IMG/VR virus record: IMGVR_UViG_3300043411_001575
Coordinates: 1-64,000 of that record
Length of the DNA stretch: 64,000 nucleotides
Source: a virus
Strand: one strand, 5' to 3'
The notes beneath the pieces were generated by a model that saw nothing but the letters and a program-made list of their open reading frames with translations, ran no database searches and was not told the origin of the DNA. Within the stretch, counting starts at the first letter, position 1. Each line of letters opens with the position of its first letter. Shown in pieces: positions 26,529 to 35,231 of the stretch. Position numbers and translations under genes: made by a program.

Positions 26529-27269
26529 ATGAGTAAATTTAAAGCCAAAAGTAGTAATTCAAATAAAAAAAAGAAATATTATGTTTATCTGTTAATTAAT
26601 AGTTTAGATGATAAAATATTCTATGTTGGTAAAGGATGTGGCAGTAGAATATATGCGCATGTATCACAATCTAAATATGGTAAACATTATAATGAGCATT
26701 TATCAAGAAAAATAATTAAAATATTAGAAAATGGAGGAACTATCATATATAAGAAAATACATAAATCAAACAATGAAAATTATGTATATAAAAAAGAAAT
26801 AGAAATTATAAAAAAAATTGGTTTAGGTAATTTATGCAATAAAACACTTGGTGGAGAAGGTGCAAAAGGAATGAAGCATAGTGAAGAATATTGTAAAATA
26901 ATTTCTGAGAGACTTAAAAATAGAGTTTTATCAGATTACACTAAATTAAAAATAAGCGAAAATCATCATGATGTTTCGGGTAAAAACAATCCGATGTATA
27001 ACAGAAATCATACTGAAGAAACAAGAAGAAAAATATCTGAAACAAGAAAAAAAATGAAGCCAACGCAGGCTATGTTAGACGCTAGAAATAGACCTCAAAG
27101 TATTGGAAGCAAAAATCCTAATTCATTTTTAAATGAAAAAAAAGTATTGAAAATAAGAATGTTATTTAGTAATAATAAAAAGACAAGGAAAGAATTGCAG
27201 AAAATGTTTAATATAACTGAAGGTTGCTTAAATAAAGTATTATCAAGAAGGACATGGAAGCATATATAA
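26529..27269 (+). CDS. GIY-YIG homing endonuclease with NUMOD3 repeats
   Basis: N-terminal GIY-YIG domain in the variant KYYVYLLINSLDDKIFYVGK with G-x-G-S-R-I-Y-A-H following. The C-terminal half has NUMOD3-type DNA-binding repeats (GMKHSEEYCKIISERLKNR, NPMYNRNHTEETRRKISETR) and a final helix-turn-helix-like segment (TRKELQKMFNITEGCLNKVL). Free-standing homing endonucleases of this type spread into neighbouring genomes. The structured RNA in front may belong to the same insertion. Confidence 0.85.
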   Translation: MSKFKAKSSNSNKKKKYYVYLLINSLDDKIFYVGKGCGSRIYAHVSQSKYGKHYNEHLSRKIIKILENGGTIIYKKIHKSNNENYVYKKEIEIIKKIGLGNLCNKTLGGEGAKGMKHSEEYCKIISERLKNRVLSDYTKLKISENHHDVSGKNNPMYNRNHTEETRRKISETRKKMKPTQAMLDARNRPQSIGSKNPNSFLNEKKVLKIRMLFSNNKKTRKELQKMFNITEGCLNKVLSRRTWKHI

Positions 27270-27270
27270 A

Positions 27271-27627
27271 ATGCACGAAAACAGAACTAAAATAATTGAT
27301 AAGGCTCTTAAGCTAAAAGAACTTGCTATACGTGGAGTAGACGGAGAGAAAGAAAATGCTCAACGCATGCTCGATGTATGGAAAGAAAAACATAGTATAA
27401 CAGATGAAGAACTTGAAAAGTCAACATTGTCAAAAAACAGTGAATACGCAGGCATGAATGTAGATGACTTCATGAAAGCTATGCAGGAAGATATTAGAGC
27501 AATAGGTTTTAGTATGTTGATTTTTGCGTTAGGTAAAATATTTAAAAATGAAAATGTTTCTAATCTTGGAAAAAATTTAGTAAGAGATATTGTTAAACAA
27601 CATAAAGAAAAAACTAAAAGTAAATAA
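27271..27627 (+). CDS. DUF2786-like protein (paralogue 2 of 3)
   Basis: Residues 5-45 (KIIDKALKLKELAIRGVDGE, then KENAQRMLDVWKEKHSITDEEL) share the helical N-terminus with genes 19611 and 31594. The C-terminal half differs and includes a hydrophobic helix (AIGFSMLIFALGKIF). Start directly follows the GIY-YIG gene, whose insertion did not disturb it. Confidence 0.6.
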   Translation: MHENRTKIIDKALKLKELAIRGVDGEKENAQRMLDVWKEKHSITDEELEKSTLSKNSEYAGMNVDDFMKAMQEDIRAIGFSMLIFALGKIFKNENVSNLGKNLVRDIVKQHKEKTKSK

Positions 27628-27635
27628 TTTTTTTC

Positions 27636-27776
27636 ATGAGTGCAGATACAACAAAAGGATACATAACTAAACCTAAAAAAATAGAAGGTTATAAAATAGA
27701 AAGATACTATTGCGAATGTGGTTGTAAAAGTGGATATTGGCACTATGTTAAAATTAAAAAAAATAAAAGTAAATAA
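27636..27776 (+). CDS. Small Cys-containing protein, 46 aa
   Basis: ATG at 27636, TAA at 27774-27776 overlapping the next ATG (TAATG). Contains YYCECGCKSGYWHY, three cysteines plus His that could bind one zinc. Lys-rich ends. Confidence 0.55.
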   Translation: MSADTTKGYITKPKKIEGYKIERYYCECGCKSGYWHYVKIKKNKSK

Positions 27777-28348
27777 TGGAACAAAGAAAAATTGGAGAAT
27801 GGAACGCTTTAGTAAGCTTTGATGAAGTAGAAGGATTGCATGTAATAACATTTGATGGGGAGGGTGGCGCATCAATATCATCTCCCGACTTAGAAGAGGC
27901 AGAACGTAAATTTATTGAAATGATGAATTTAGCTGTTATTTCTAATGATTTACTAAAAAATAATAGTAGGGAAAAGTTAGTTGAGCAATTAAATTCTTTA
28001 AGATTGCAACAATCAGAAGTTCGTGAAAAATTAGACAAATTAGATTATACTGAAAGAATTCAAGAAGCAAGTAAATTTATAGGTAAGTGCTTTATTGAAA
28101 AAGAACCTCACGATGAAACCTATGTAAATTGTTTATACGTTTACGGTGTTGATAAAGAAGATTGCCGTGAAGATGCACTTAGAATTTTATATTATAAAAA
28201 TGCACGAAATTATTTTCAAATAGACCATTATTACCAATTTGACAATAATGAAAAAGGTGAATATTCAGAAATAACAAAAGAAGAATTCATGAACCACTAC
28301 AATGAAGTTCAGAAAATAATATCAGATTCGATAAATAAAATTAATTAA
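27776..28348 (+). CDS. Hypothetical protein with coiled coil, 190 aa
   Basis: N-terminal segment resembles a HicB-like strand-helix set (NALVSFDEVEGLHVITFDGE). A coiled coil spans about 60-95 (KLVEQLNSLRLQQSEVREKL), and the C-terminal part is mixed. The HicB resemblance is weak and no HicA partner is visible. Confidence 0.5.
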   Translation: MEQRKIGEWNALVSFDEVEGLHVITFDGEGGASISSPDLEEAERKFIEMMNLAVISNDLLKNNSREKLVEQLNSLRLQQSEVREKLDKLDYTERIQEASKFIGKCFIEKEPHDETYVNCLYVYGVDKEDCREDALRILYYKNARNYFQIDHYYQFDNNEKGEYSEITKEEFMNHYNEVQKIISDSINKIN

Positions 28349-28350
28349 CA

Positions 28351-28635
28351 ATGGCTACAGATAAAACAACAAGTGGTTATACTAAAAACATAAATGTATT
28401 TCAAGCAATTGAATTTGCAAATGGAGATGGAGCAAAAGAAGCTGCTTATCAAGCTGAAAGACAATTCATGGAAGATGATTTTGACAAAAAAGAAATAAAC
28501 GAAGAACTTGGTATTGAAGATGATGGTTTTTCCGAAATGTACTATAAGGACGATGATGGTTATTGGAGAATAACAGGCAAAGATAAAAAGTGGGATACTT
28601 ATGAAGAAATGTGCGTTGAAAATAACATTGATTAA
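28351..28635 (+). CDS. Acidic hypothetical protein, 94 aa
   Basis: Soluble, acidic, with an AYQAERQFMEDDFDKKEINE helix and a C-terminal YYKDDDGYWRITGKD. No recognised domain. Confidence 0.5.
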   Translation: MATDKTTSGYTKNINVFQAIEFANGDGAKEAAYQAERQFMEDDFDKKEINEELGIEDDGFSEMYYKDDDGYWRITGKDKKWDTYEEMCVENNID

Positions 28636-28646
28636 AAATTAACAAA

Positions 28647-28889
28647 ATGATAGATAAAATAATAGATGCCTATTCCGATGAAACATTTTTAAAAGCAGAT
28701 GGTTTTGATGAAGCCATTATCGGAGTTGATGAAACTACAATGCGACTGATATACTCAGTTTCTAAATGCATTCAAATACTTATGAAGGAGATGTCTGAGG
28801 AAGATGCTTTGGAACACTTTAGTTATAATGTAAGCGGTGATTATGTAGGAGATAAAACTCCAATATGGTGTCAAGATAATTTTGAATAA
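28647..28889 (+). CDS. Conserved phage protein, GFDEAIIGVDE...TPIWC family
   Basis: The sequence has the pattern KADGFDEAIIGVDETTMRLI and ends GDYVGDKTPIWCQDNF, which I recognise from many tailed-phage proteins of about 80 residues with unknown function. Confidence 0.7.
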   Translation: MIDKIIDAYSDETFLKADGFDEAIIGVDETTMRLIYSVSKCIQILMKEMSEEDALEHFSYNVSGDYVGDKTPIWCQDNFE

Positions 28890-28926
28890 AAATAATGAAT
28901 CATTAATTAAATATATTAAAAAAAGA

Positions 28927-29391
28927 ATGGATTTAATAGAAACACCAATTATTACAGGAGATTTTAAACCAAAGTTCTATTGGACAGGCAATCTTCATGA
29001 AGACGCTAAACGCATCAATGCTCCTCACATTAAGAAAGAAGGAGTTCAAGAAGATAGGATAGCTGAAACTATTGATATAATGAATGAAATTGATTCATTT
29101 CAAGAGTTTACATTAACCGATGCTTTCAATATTCAGAATAGACTTCTTTCAGTTAATAACTATAAAGGAATTAAATCAGGCTTTAGAACACACAATGTTA
29201 AATTTTCAGACACACCTAAATTCGAAGATGCTCCTGAATTGACAAATAGAATGTTCCCTGTAAAAGTTATGCCGAAGGAACAGCTTTTAGAATGGTATAG
29301 GCAGATTCAATTGATTCATCCATTAAGTGATTTAAATGGAAGAGTATTTGGAATTATAGTAGCAATTTTAAATAAAAACAATTCAAAGTAA
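28927..29391 (+). CDS. Degenerate Fic-like protein
   Basis: ATG at 28927 (MDLIETPIITGDFKPKF); an upstream TTG frame start overlaps the previous gene. Near the C-terminus IHPLSDLNGRVFGI resembles the Fic core HPFxxGNGRxxR, but the GNGR is DLNGR and the last Arg is lost. The protein stops soon after. It may be an inactive paralogue, or a Fic-like fold with another activity. Confidence 0.55.
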   Translation: MDLIETPIITGDFKPKFYWTGNLHEDAKRINAPHIKKEGVQEDRIAETIDIMNEIDSFQEFTLTDAFNIQNRLLSVNNYKGIKSGFRTHNVKFSDTPKFEDAPELTNRMFPVKVMPKEQLLEWYRQIQLIHPLSDLNGRVFGIIVAILNKNNSK

Positions 29392-29627
29392 TGGATGTTA
29401 ACTTGCAAGAAATGTTAGAATTAATTGAAAGTAATAAAAAAGAATTATCTTCACTTAAACTAAAAATATTAGAGATTGACAAGAAAATGGACTTCATGAA
29501 AAAAGATGAACTATTAATTTGCAGTCAAACAATTAGTTATTACAAACCAAATTATATTGGCAACTTAAATAACTCAATCGATTCATTAAAATTTATTTCA
29601 ACATTACTTAAGAATACAATAAAATGA
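29391..29627 (+). CDS. Small coiled-coil protein, 78 aa
   Basis: Helical heptads (NLQEMLELIESNKKELSSLK) and coupling on both sides (TAATG, ATGA). No function recognised. Confidence 0.5.
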   Translation: MDVNLQEMLELIESNKKELSSLKLKILEIDKKMDFMKKDELLICSQTISYYKPNYIGNLNNSIDSLKFISTLLKNTIK

Positions 29628-30253
29628 TTGAATCTTATCAAATAGCTAGAATGCGAAAAGGAAACCACGAGTACATTCATTTGAGTGGATTCGGTGGTAT
29701 CATGTTAACCATTTCAAATTTAAGCAATAAAACAGAGATAGTTGATTTACTTGGTAATCCTAAAAAGAAAAAAAAGATTGATTCAGATAAGATTATAATT
29801 AGCAATAATACTCCAAATTATCACGAAGATGATAATAATTTAACGATGTTAAAAAACTATATAACTTCAGTTGGATATATTGAAATTGTTTTATTTAGAT
29901 TACTTTCTGAAAACCCATCTCAAACTCAACAATTATTTAAAATAAATGATTTTGATAAAGAAGGTGTTGAATATGAAGAATTAGTATTGGGAAGTCCAAA
30001 CCCTTATGCTTTTCAATCAGGCATTGTTGATATTAAAAAAACAAAAAGAGTTGAATCAGAAACTTACTTTTCATTTACAATTTTGGCAAATACAACAATG
30101 AATGTAAATATGTTCTGTGGAAGAAACAGAGGTGATGTACAAGCTAAGGTTAAATCATTCTATGATGAAATGCAAGATAATATAACTGACTGCCAACATT
30201 TTGTTCCTTCAATGGAGAAAGGTAAGAAAAGAATATTAATGCTTAAAAAGTAA
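29624..30253 (+). CDS. Hypothetical protein, 209 aa
   Basis: Overlaps its upstream neighbour by 4 nt. Three parts: strand-rich start (KGNHEYIHLSGFGGIMLTIS), a Lys-rich linker (NPKKKKKID), and a C-termin half with FSFTILANTTMNVNMFCGRN. No known family. Confidence 0.5.
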   Translation: MIESYQIARMRKGNHEYIHLSGFGGIMLTISNLSNKTEIVDLLGNPKKKKKIDSDKIIISNNTPNYHEDDNNLTMLKNYITSVGYIEIVLFRLLSENPSQTQQLFKINDFDKEGVEYEELVLGSPNPYAFQSGIVDIKKTKRVESETYFSFTILANTTMNVNMFCGRNRGDVQAKVKSFYDEMQDNITDCQHFVPSMEKGKKRILMLKK

Positions 30254-30264
30254 AACAAACAAAA

Positions 30265-30654
30265 ATGAAATTTGTAAAAGCAGATGACCAAGAAGAAAAA
30301 AGTATGTTTCAGCGTATTGTTAGCGAAGATGGCACGATTGAAATTGGAATACATCCTGTAATGTTTGGTTTCAGGGTCGTTGGTGGCTACACAAAATCGC
30401 AATGGTACGAAATCGATTGGTGCGGAGGTTCTGACCAAAGCCAAGTAGAATTATTGTATTCTATCGCTAAAAACATTTTAGAAAACAAGGGAACGTTTGA
30501 AGGTTTACCAAATTGCAGTAGAGTCAAACCATTTTATAACGACAGAGAGTTTGTGGATTACGTTAATTCTTTAGTAACAAAACCTATTGAATTAGTTGAA
30601 CTTATGCCGTTGCATTTAGACAAAAAGAAATTATTAAAAAACTTATTTAGATAA
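30265..30654 (+). CDS. Hypothetical protein, 129 aa
   Basis: A beta-rich domain (IVSEDGTIEIGIHPVMFGFR, GYTKSQWYEIDWCGG) followed by helices. Resembles small single-domain phage proteins, with no motif of known function. TAATG coupling to the next gene. Confidence 0.5.
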   Translation: MKFVKADDQEEKSMFQRIVSEDGTIEIGIHPVMFGFRVVGGYTKSQWYEIDWCGGSDQSQVELLYSIAKNILENKGTFEGLPNCSRVKPFYNDREFVDYVNSLVTKPIELVELMPLHLDKKKLLKNLFR

Positions 30655-31592
30655 TGGCAAAAAAGGATAAAAAAACAGAACATTTTGAAGAACTTATTAA
30701 TCAGATTGAAGACCAATATCCTTCTTGGGATAAGTGGGGTAATACCATCTTAATTAAGGATTTTAATTCAAATGAGAAAATTAAATTATCTACTATTAAA
30801 TTATTATGTGACTCAATAAATAAAGCTACTAAAAACGACAGAATTTATAACATAAATTCATATAAAGATGTTGCTAAAAAACATAATTTCAGTAAAGACA
30901 AATCTCATTCTTTTTTTGTTGACTTAACAAGTAGTGGATGGAAATATGAAGGTGTAAATAATGACGTTACTATGTCAAAGGTTTTCTTCTCAATATCAAG
31001 AAGCAAACATAGAACCTTATTTGTTTTTATAAACAAGGAAACGGAAAGCTTTTTTCAAAGAGCTGCTGAAGTCAACTGTGATGTTGAAATAACTTTTAAT
31101 TTAGCAGGGATACCTCAGTTAACGTATAGTAATTATTGTAATTCATTTAATGAAAAAAGATTAAAAAGAAATTATCTATCTTCTAGGGAGGTTCTATGGA
31201 GGTATTTACATGATAAATACTCTATTTTTAATGATAAGCCAATTCAAATTAAAAAGAATGCTTTTCCTAACTTTAAAGGCACTAGAATTGGTTTTTACGA
31301 AGGTTTTGATTTACCTACATTCATGAATCATGCAAGGATACACACTTGCTCTTTTGGTAAAGAAAAATATGTTTTGTGTGATGATGAATTTGAAATTTAT
31401 AAAGAGAAGACTAAAAACAAACAAGGTAAAACAGTTCACTTTGTTGACGTAAAATGTCCCGATTGTAATCACATTGGAGTATATGACATGAGATTCTTAG
31501 TTTGGAAGTTGAATTGTGAAAAATGTAAAAGCACAATAACCACAGAAGATAGAGTTAAGAAAACAAAATTTAAAGAAAGTGATTTTAGATAA
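30654..31592 (+). CDS. Hypothetical protein with C-terminal zinc ribbon, 312 aa
   Basis: Residues ~265-300 contain CPDC (VDVKCPDCNHIG) and CEKC (LNCEKCKSTITTEDR), a typical C4 zinc ribbon. The long N-terminal region has no recognised fold. Such proteins often act in replication or transcription; nothing here proves either. It is the longest uncharacterised gene of the middle block. Confidence 0.6.
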   Translation: MAKKDKKTEHFEELINQIEDQYPSWDKWGNTILIKDFNSNEKIKLSTIKLLCDSINKATKNDRIYNINSYKDVAKKHNFSKDKSHSFFVDLTSSGWKYEGVNNDVTMSKVFFSISRSKHRTLFVFINKETESFFQRAAEVNCDVEITFNLAGIPQLTYSNYCNSFNEKRLKRNYLSSREVLWRYLHDKYSIFNDKPIQIKKNAFPNFKGTRIGFYEGFDLPTFMNHARIHTCSFGKEKYVLCDDEFEIYKEKTKNKQGKTVHFVDVKCPDCNHIGVYDMRFLVWKLNCEKCKSTITTEDRVKKTKFKESDFR

Positions 31593-31593
31593 C

Positions 31594-32262
31594 ATGGAAA
31601 AGGAAACAAACGAAATAAACAAGGAAAAGTTAAAATCCAAAGCTAAGAAGCTAAAGGCACTTGCAGATAAAGGTATTGGTGGAGAAAAAGAAACTGCTGC
31701 CAAGATGTACAAGGAGTTTATGGAAAAACATGGTCTTAATGATGGAGATGTTGACCCATCTGCTAACAATCGTAAATTCAAAGTTAAGACTGAAGATGAT
31801 GCTTTTATTTTAACTAATGTTATTCTTAGTGTTAATCCATTTACTAAGGTTGTAAATAATCCAACTATTATAGAGGCAGAGTTAGATTTAGAAGATTTTA
31901 ATGAAGTAAAAGAAAAGTTTAGGTACTTCATCAAATTATACCGAGTTGAGAAAGAGTTATTAAATATGGCTTTCTTTTCAAAACACAATGACTTCTTTAC
32001 TCCTGATGAACACGCTAAAAGCAAATGGAGAGATAGTAACAAAGAAAATGAAGAGTTAAAAAAAGCTCGTGAAAGAGCAGAAAAATTAAGTAAAACCAAA
32101 GATGAAACAGTAAAAAACTCTACATCTATGGAAGATTTAGAAAAGTTGAAAAAAAACGAGCAAATTCAAAGGTTAAATCAAGCTAGATTTGCTAAATTAG
32201 CAGCTATATTACTAGAAGGTAAATACGTTAGGACTTACCAAACAATTGACAAAGAAAAATAA
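31594..32262 (+). CDS. DUF2786-like protein with coiled-coil tail (paralogue 3 of 3)
   Basis: Start at 31594 (MEKETNEINKEK) after an A-rich leader. The helix SKAKKLKALADKGIGGEKET and MEKHGL match the genes at 19611 and 27271; the centre matches 19611 as well. The last 80 residues form a charged coiled coil (KENEELKKARERAEKLSKTK). Confidence 0.65.
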   Translation: MEKETNEINKEKLKSKAKKLKALADKGIGGEKETAAKMYKEFMEKHGLNDGDVDPSANNRKFKVKTEDDAFILTNVILSVNPFTKVVNNPTIIEAELDLEDFNEVKEKFRYFIKLYRVEKELLNMAFFSKHNDFFTPDEHAKSKWRDSNKENEELKKARERAEKLSKTKDETVKNSTSMEDLEKLKKNEQIQRLNQARFAKLAAILLEGKYVRTYQTIDKEK

Positions 32263-32265
32263 TTT

Positions 32266-32697
32266 ATGCAAGACAATTTAAACTATACCAAAATTAAAGA
32301 AAGATTCCCTTTAGCATTTGAAAAATTAGAATCGGTTGGTAAAGATAAACATGGAGATGTAAATCTAAAAGTTCGTGACAATGGAACTTTGCAATTTATT
32401 GATATAGAAGGATACATATCTGAAAACTATCGTTGGCATGAGAGAATGCTTTTTGATTTTTTTGATGAGTTTCAAATTTCAGTTGAGATACAACCTTCGT
32501 TTGATAGTAAGGTTAGATTTGCTCATGTTGTTTCGTATATGAATGATAGTTGTGACAAAATAATTTTTAAATCAGAAGGAGTTTGGACTCATAGAGAAAC
32601 AGCGGAAAAAGAAGCTTTTGAAGCTGCGTTCAAGTGTTTAAATATACTTTTGGAAAGAGGGAAATTCAAAGACTTAAAATTAAATAAATTAATATAA
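32266..32697 (+). CDS. Phage protein with xxLFDFFDE domain
   Basis: The central MLFDFFDEFQISVEIQPSFD and the C-terminal RETAEKEAFEAAFKCLNILL match the domain plan of the 42746 protein (DLYDFFDVYNVRPFVV ... EERAAAEIAMFIETFQYI). A family common in Bacteroidota phages, unknown role. Confidence 0.65.
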   Translation: MQDNLNYTKIKERFPLAFEKLESVGKDKHGDVNLKVRDNGTLQFIDIEGYISENYRWHERMLFDFFDEFQISVEIQPSFDSKVRFAHVVSYMNDSCDKIIFKSEGVWTHRETAEKEAFEAAFKCLNILLERGKFKDLKLNKLI

Positions 32698-32706
32698 GAA
32701 AAGTCC

Positions 32707-32904
32707 ATGACTAAAGAAGAAAAAATTTGGAATGATGCATGCAAGGCAACATTAAAGTCAATATCAGAAGTGTTTCAGGATGAAAAATACTTAGCTAAAG
32801 TTCCTAGAGAACTTGATAGCGTTGTAATAAAAGCTGTTGGCAAACAAATAATTAACTTTCCGATTCCTGAATACAAAACTAAAAAAACTAAAACGAAAAA
32901 ATGA
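32707..32904 (+). CDS. Small basic protein, 65 aa
   Basis: Helical start and Lys-rich end (YKTKKTKTKK). ATGA overlap with the downstream membrane protein. No family recognised. Confidence 0.45.
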   Translation: MTKEEKIWNDACKATLKSISEVFQDEKYLAKVPRELDSVVIKAVGKQIINFPIPEYKTKKTKTKK

Positions 32905-33116
32905 GTAAAGATGTAATTTTAATATGTGCTTTAATTTGGAGTATTTTGTATCCAATCGCAGCTACTCTTAACGAGACTATGAATTCTTATAGAAGAGTTA
33001 AAATTGAAGGAAAAGAACCGTATTCCGATGAGATTCATGGTACATCTCAGATTATTAATATTGTTTTATATTTATTAGGATTATCTTTATTTATTTACCT
33101 GTTAAATTTGAAATAA
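32901..33116 (+). CDS. Two-span membrane protein, 71 aa
   Basis: Hydrophobic segments at about 4-22 and 51-70 with a polar loop (NSYRRVKIEGKEPYSDEIHG). Overlaps both neighbours. Possibly holin-like by topology; position offers no support. Confidence 0.55.
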   Translation: MSKDVILICALIWSILYPIAATLNETMNSYRRVKIEGKEPYSDEIHGTSQIINIVLYLLGLSLFIYLLNLK

Positions 33117-33397
33117 TGAATAATACTCACTCAGCTTTTATTTCAGGTGAAATTAATGGAAGTAAATTCACTGCCTTTGTAGATGGTATTCCTGATAAGT
33201 GCGAACATGATGATAATGGAGAAATTCTTTCATTTAATGATTTAGGGCAATATTTTAAAGATAGTGAAATGCCTAATCCCAAAACTGATTATGATGCTTG
33301 GGTGGAATTTCAAGAAAAACATAAAATTAATGGAGGATGTGTTTCATGCTCTAAATGCGGAAAACCTTTTGAACCTGACTTTTTTAATATGCCATGA
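33116..33397 (+). CDS. Small protein with C-terminal zinc knuckle
   Basis: 93 residues. The C-terminal GGCVSCSKCGKPFEPDF has three closely spaced cysteines, probably a metal site. The N-terminal half is beta-rich. Coupled on both sides. Confidence 0.55.
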   Translation: MNNTHSAFISGEINGSKFTAFVDGIPDKCEHDDNGEILSFNDLGQYFKDSEMPNPKTDYDAWVEFQEKHKINGGCVSCSKCGKPFEPDFFNMP

Positions 33398-33885
33398 GTA
33401 GAATATCAGAAACATTGGATGCCGACTTAAATGCTTTAGAAATATATCTTAAATTAGGTTACACTAAAAAGGAATATAAAATGGCTTTTGAAAATATTTT
33501 TAAGACAACTCCTGCTATTGTAAATAGAGAAAAAGGAACTATTGAAATATCAAAAAGTGTTTTTTTAAATAAAGAAACTAATAACTTTATACCTATAATA
33601 ACGGAGCATGAAATAGAGCATTTTGACTTTCACGTAAGAAATAAAAAATTAAGGAGAAAACTTAGTGGGAAAAGAGTACAGGAATTTATTGATTACCTTG
33701 AAAAAAGCACTCCGAAAATGGATGAAGTTTTTAATAAATTTCGGGCAAAAATTGAAAACAAAAACATATACTACGACTTTAAATTCAATTACTATATTGA
33801 TAGGTACAAGAAAATATTTTGGTTTAAATTATTAATAAATAAGTTAAAAAATAAAGCATGTTCAATTTTCTCAAGAAAAAAATAA
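33394..33885 (+). CDS. Hypothetical protein with HExxH-like motif
   Basis: Residues 66-76 (IITEHEIEHFDFH) contain H-E-I-E-H, the zinc-metalloprotease HExxH pattern, followed by further His. The C-terminal region is basic and hydrophobic (FWFKLLINKLKNK). A minimal metallopeptidase is possible; a third metal ligand is not certain. Confidence 0.5.
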   Translation: MSRISETLDADLNALEIYLKLGYTKKEYKMAFENIFKTTPAIVNREKGTIEISKSVFLNKETNNFIPIITEHEIEHFDFHVRNKKLRRKLSGKRVQEFIDYLEKSTPKMDEVFNKFRAKIENKNIYYDFKFNYYIDRYKKIFWFKLLINKLKNKACSIFSRKK

Positions 33886-34244
33886 AAGTAAATAATCCTG
33901 ATAATAAATCAGTTTCAGGTGTAGGCTCTTATAATCAATTTTTAATTGATAGAGATTCATTTCGTTCTAAATTAGCTCAAAAAATTCAAGATGATAAAAT
34001 ATCTATTGACATAATAAAAGAAGCTAACAGGTGTTTTCAGGAATGGTTAAATACACCAACTACAAGAATAGCAGGGAAGGATTTGAGACTTTGGATAATT
34101 GTACCTAGAAACATTTATCCTGTGTATTATATACATGATTATGAATCTGCTAAATTTAGAAAAACAGGTATAAGTAAATTAATAAGTGAAGAGTTTCATA
34201 AGCTTATGATTAAACATGAAGAAAAACAATTAATAAACAAATAA
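33858..34244 (+). CDS. Hypothetical protein, 128 aa
   Basis: Overlaps the previous gene by 28 nt. Basic N-terminus (MFNFLKKKIKVNN) and a mixed body with LWIIVPRNIYPVYYIHDYES. No known family. Confidence 0.5.
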   Translation: MFNFLKKKIKVNNPDNKSVSGVGSYNQFLIDRDSFRSKLAQKIQDDKISIDIIKEANRCFQEWLNTPTTRIAGKDLRLWIIVPRNIYPVYYIHDYESAKFRKTGISKLISEEFHKLMIKHEEKQLINK

Positions 34245-34256
34245 AAAAAAGAAAAC

Positions 34257-34703
34257 ATGAGAAGAATGACAGCAACAGGCAACATCGTAAAAGATGCTGA
34301 AGTAAAGAATGTAAATGGAAGCAACGTAATTCAATTTACAGTTTGCGTAAACGAAAAATTCAACGATAAACAAGGTAACAAGCAAGAGAACGCTTACTAC
34401 TATGATTGTTCTATTTGGCGTGATGACACAAATGTATCAAAGTACATGAAAAAAGGAGTAAAAATGCTTGTAGAAGGTACTCCCGAAGTAAATCAATGGA
34501 CTGATAAAGACGGAAAGCCAAGAGCAGGAATTAGAATACGTGTTTCTATGTGGGAATTTTTGAGTAGTTCAAATAACAATAATACTCAAGCAGCAGCAAC
34601 AACTACTAATGCACAATCTAGTAATGGTAATTCAGGAATGCAGCAAAACACAGGGTTTACAAATCAAGGTTCTGCACAAGACGGAAGCGATATGCCGTTT
34701 TAA
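34257..34703 (+). CDS. ssb: Single-stranded DNA-binding protein
   Basis: 148 residues. OB-fold typical of SSB: MRRMTATGNIVKDAEVK, IQFTVCVNEKF, YYYDCSIWRD, KKGVKMLVEGTPEV. A low-complexity Asn/Thr/Gln linker leads to the acidic tip ending DMPF, which in SSBs docks replication and repair partners. The length is close to that of other phage SSBs. Confidence 0.9.
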   Translation: MRRMTATGNIVKDAEVKNVNGSNVIQFTVCVNEKFNDKQGNKQENAYYYDCSIWRDDTNVSKYMKKGVKMLVEGTPEVNQWTDKDGKPRAGIRIRVSMWEFLSSSNNNNTQAAATTTNAQSSNGNSGMQQNTGFTNQGSAQDGSDMPF

Positions 34704-34706
34704 AAT

Positions 34707-34733
34707 GGTAGCGTTAAAATAAAACTACCTTTC
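34707..34733 (+). terminator. Weak terminator-like hairpin after ssb
   Basis: GGTAG (34707-34711) pairs with CTACC (34725-34729) and is followed by TTTCT. A 5-bp stem with a long loop is weak; it may only reduce readthrough. Confidence 0.3.
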
Positions 34734-34757
34734 TAAAAATAAATTAAATTAAAAAAA

Positions 34758-35231
34758 ATGGAAGCAACACACAAAAACATAAAATACAAATTATTTTGGA
34801 ATGGCTTATTTAGCAATTGGCACGAGTGCTACTTCACTGATAACAACATAATGTTTAATTGTGGTGAGCAATACATGATGTATCAAAAAGCAATTACATT
34901 CGGGGACAATGAAACGGCAAATAAAATACTAAAAGAACTATCTCCTAGAAAACAGAAAGAACTTGGGAGACAAGTGAAAAATTTCAATCCTAAAGTTTGG
35001 GACTCTTTAAAGTATATCATAGTTAAAAATGGATTAACCGAAAAGTTCAATCAAAATCCTGAATTTAAAGATTATCTTTTAAAATATAAAGGATATGTTT
35101 TAGTAGAGGCATCTCCTTATGATAGAATTTGGGGCATTGGTTTTTATGACTATGAAGCTATTCAAAACATAGATAATTGGGGAGAAAACTTACTTGGTAA
35201 AATACTAACTGAATTAGCAATGGAATTATGA
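34758..35231 (+). CDS. NADAR-family protein
   Basis: 157 residues with the family landmarks: LFSNWHECYF, CGEQYMMYQKAITFGD, LGRQVKNFNPKVWDS, LVEASPYDRIWGIGF and WGENLLGKIL. NADAR-domain proteins (YbiA/RibX type) act on ADP-ribose-related molecules, and members paired with DarT toxins remove ADP-ribose from guanine in DNA. A phage copy may counter ADP-ribosylating defences; that role is inferred. Confidence 0.88.
   Translation: MEATHKNIKYKLFWNGLFSNWHECYFTDNNIMFNCGEQYMMYQKAITFGDNETANKILKELSPRKQKELGRQVKNFNPKVWDSLKYIIVKNGLTEKFNQNPEFKDYLLKYKGYVLVEASPYDRIWGIGFYDYEAIQNIDNWGENLLGKILTELAMEL

Noticed and set aside
27776-28348. HicB antitoxin
   Set aside because: The strand pattern is weak, the protein is too long, and no HicA toxin gene is next to it.
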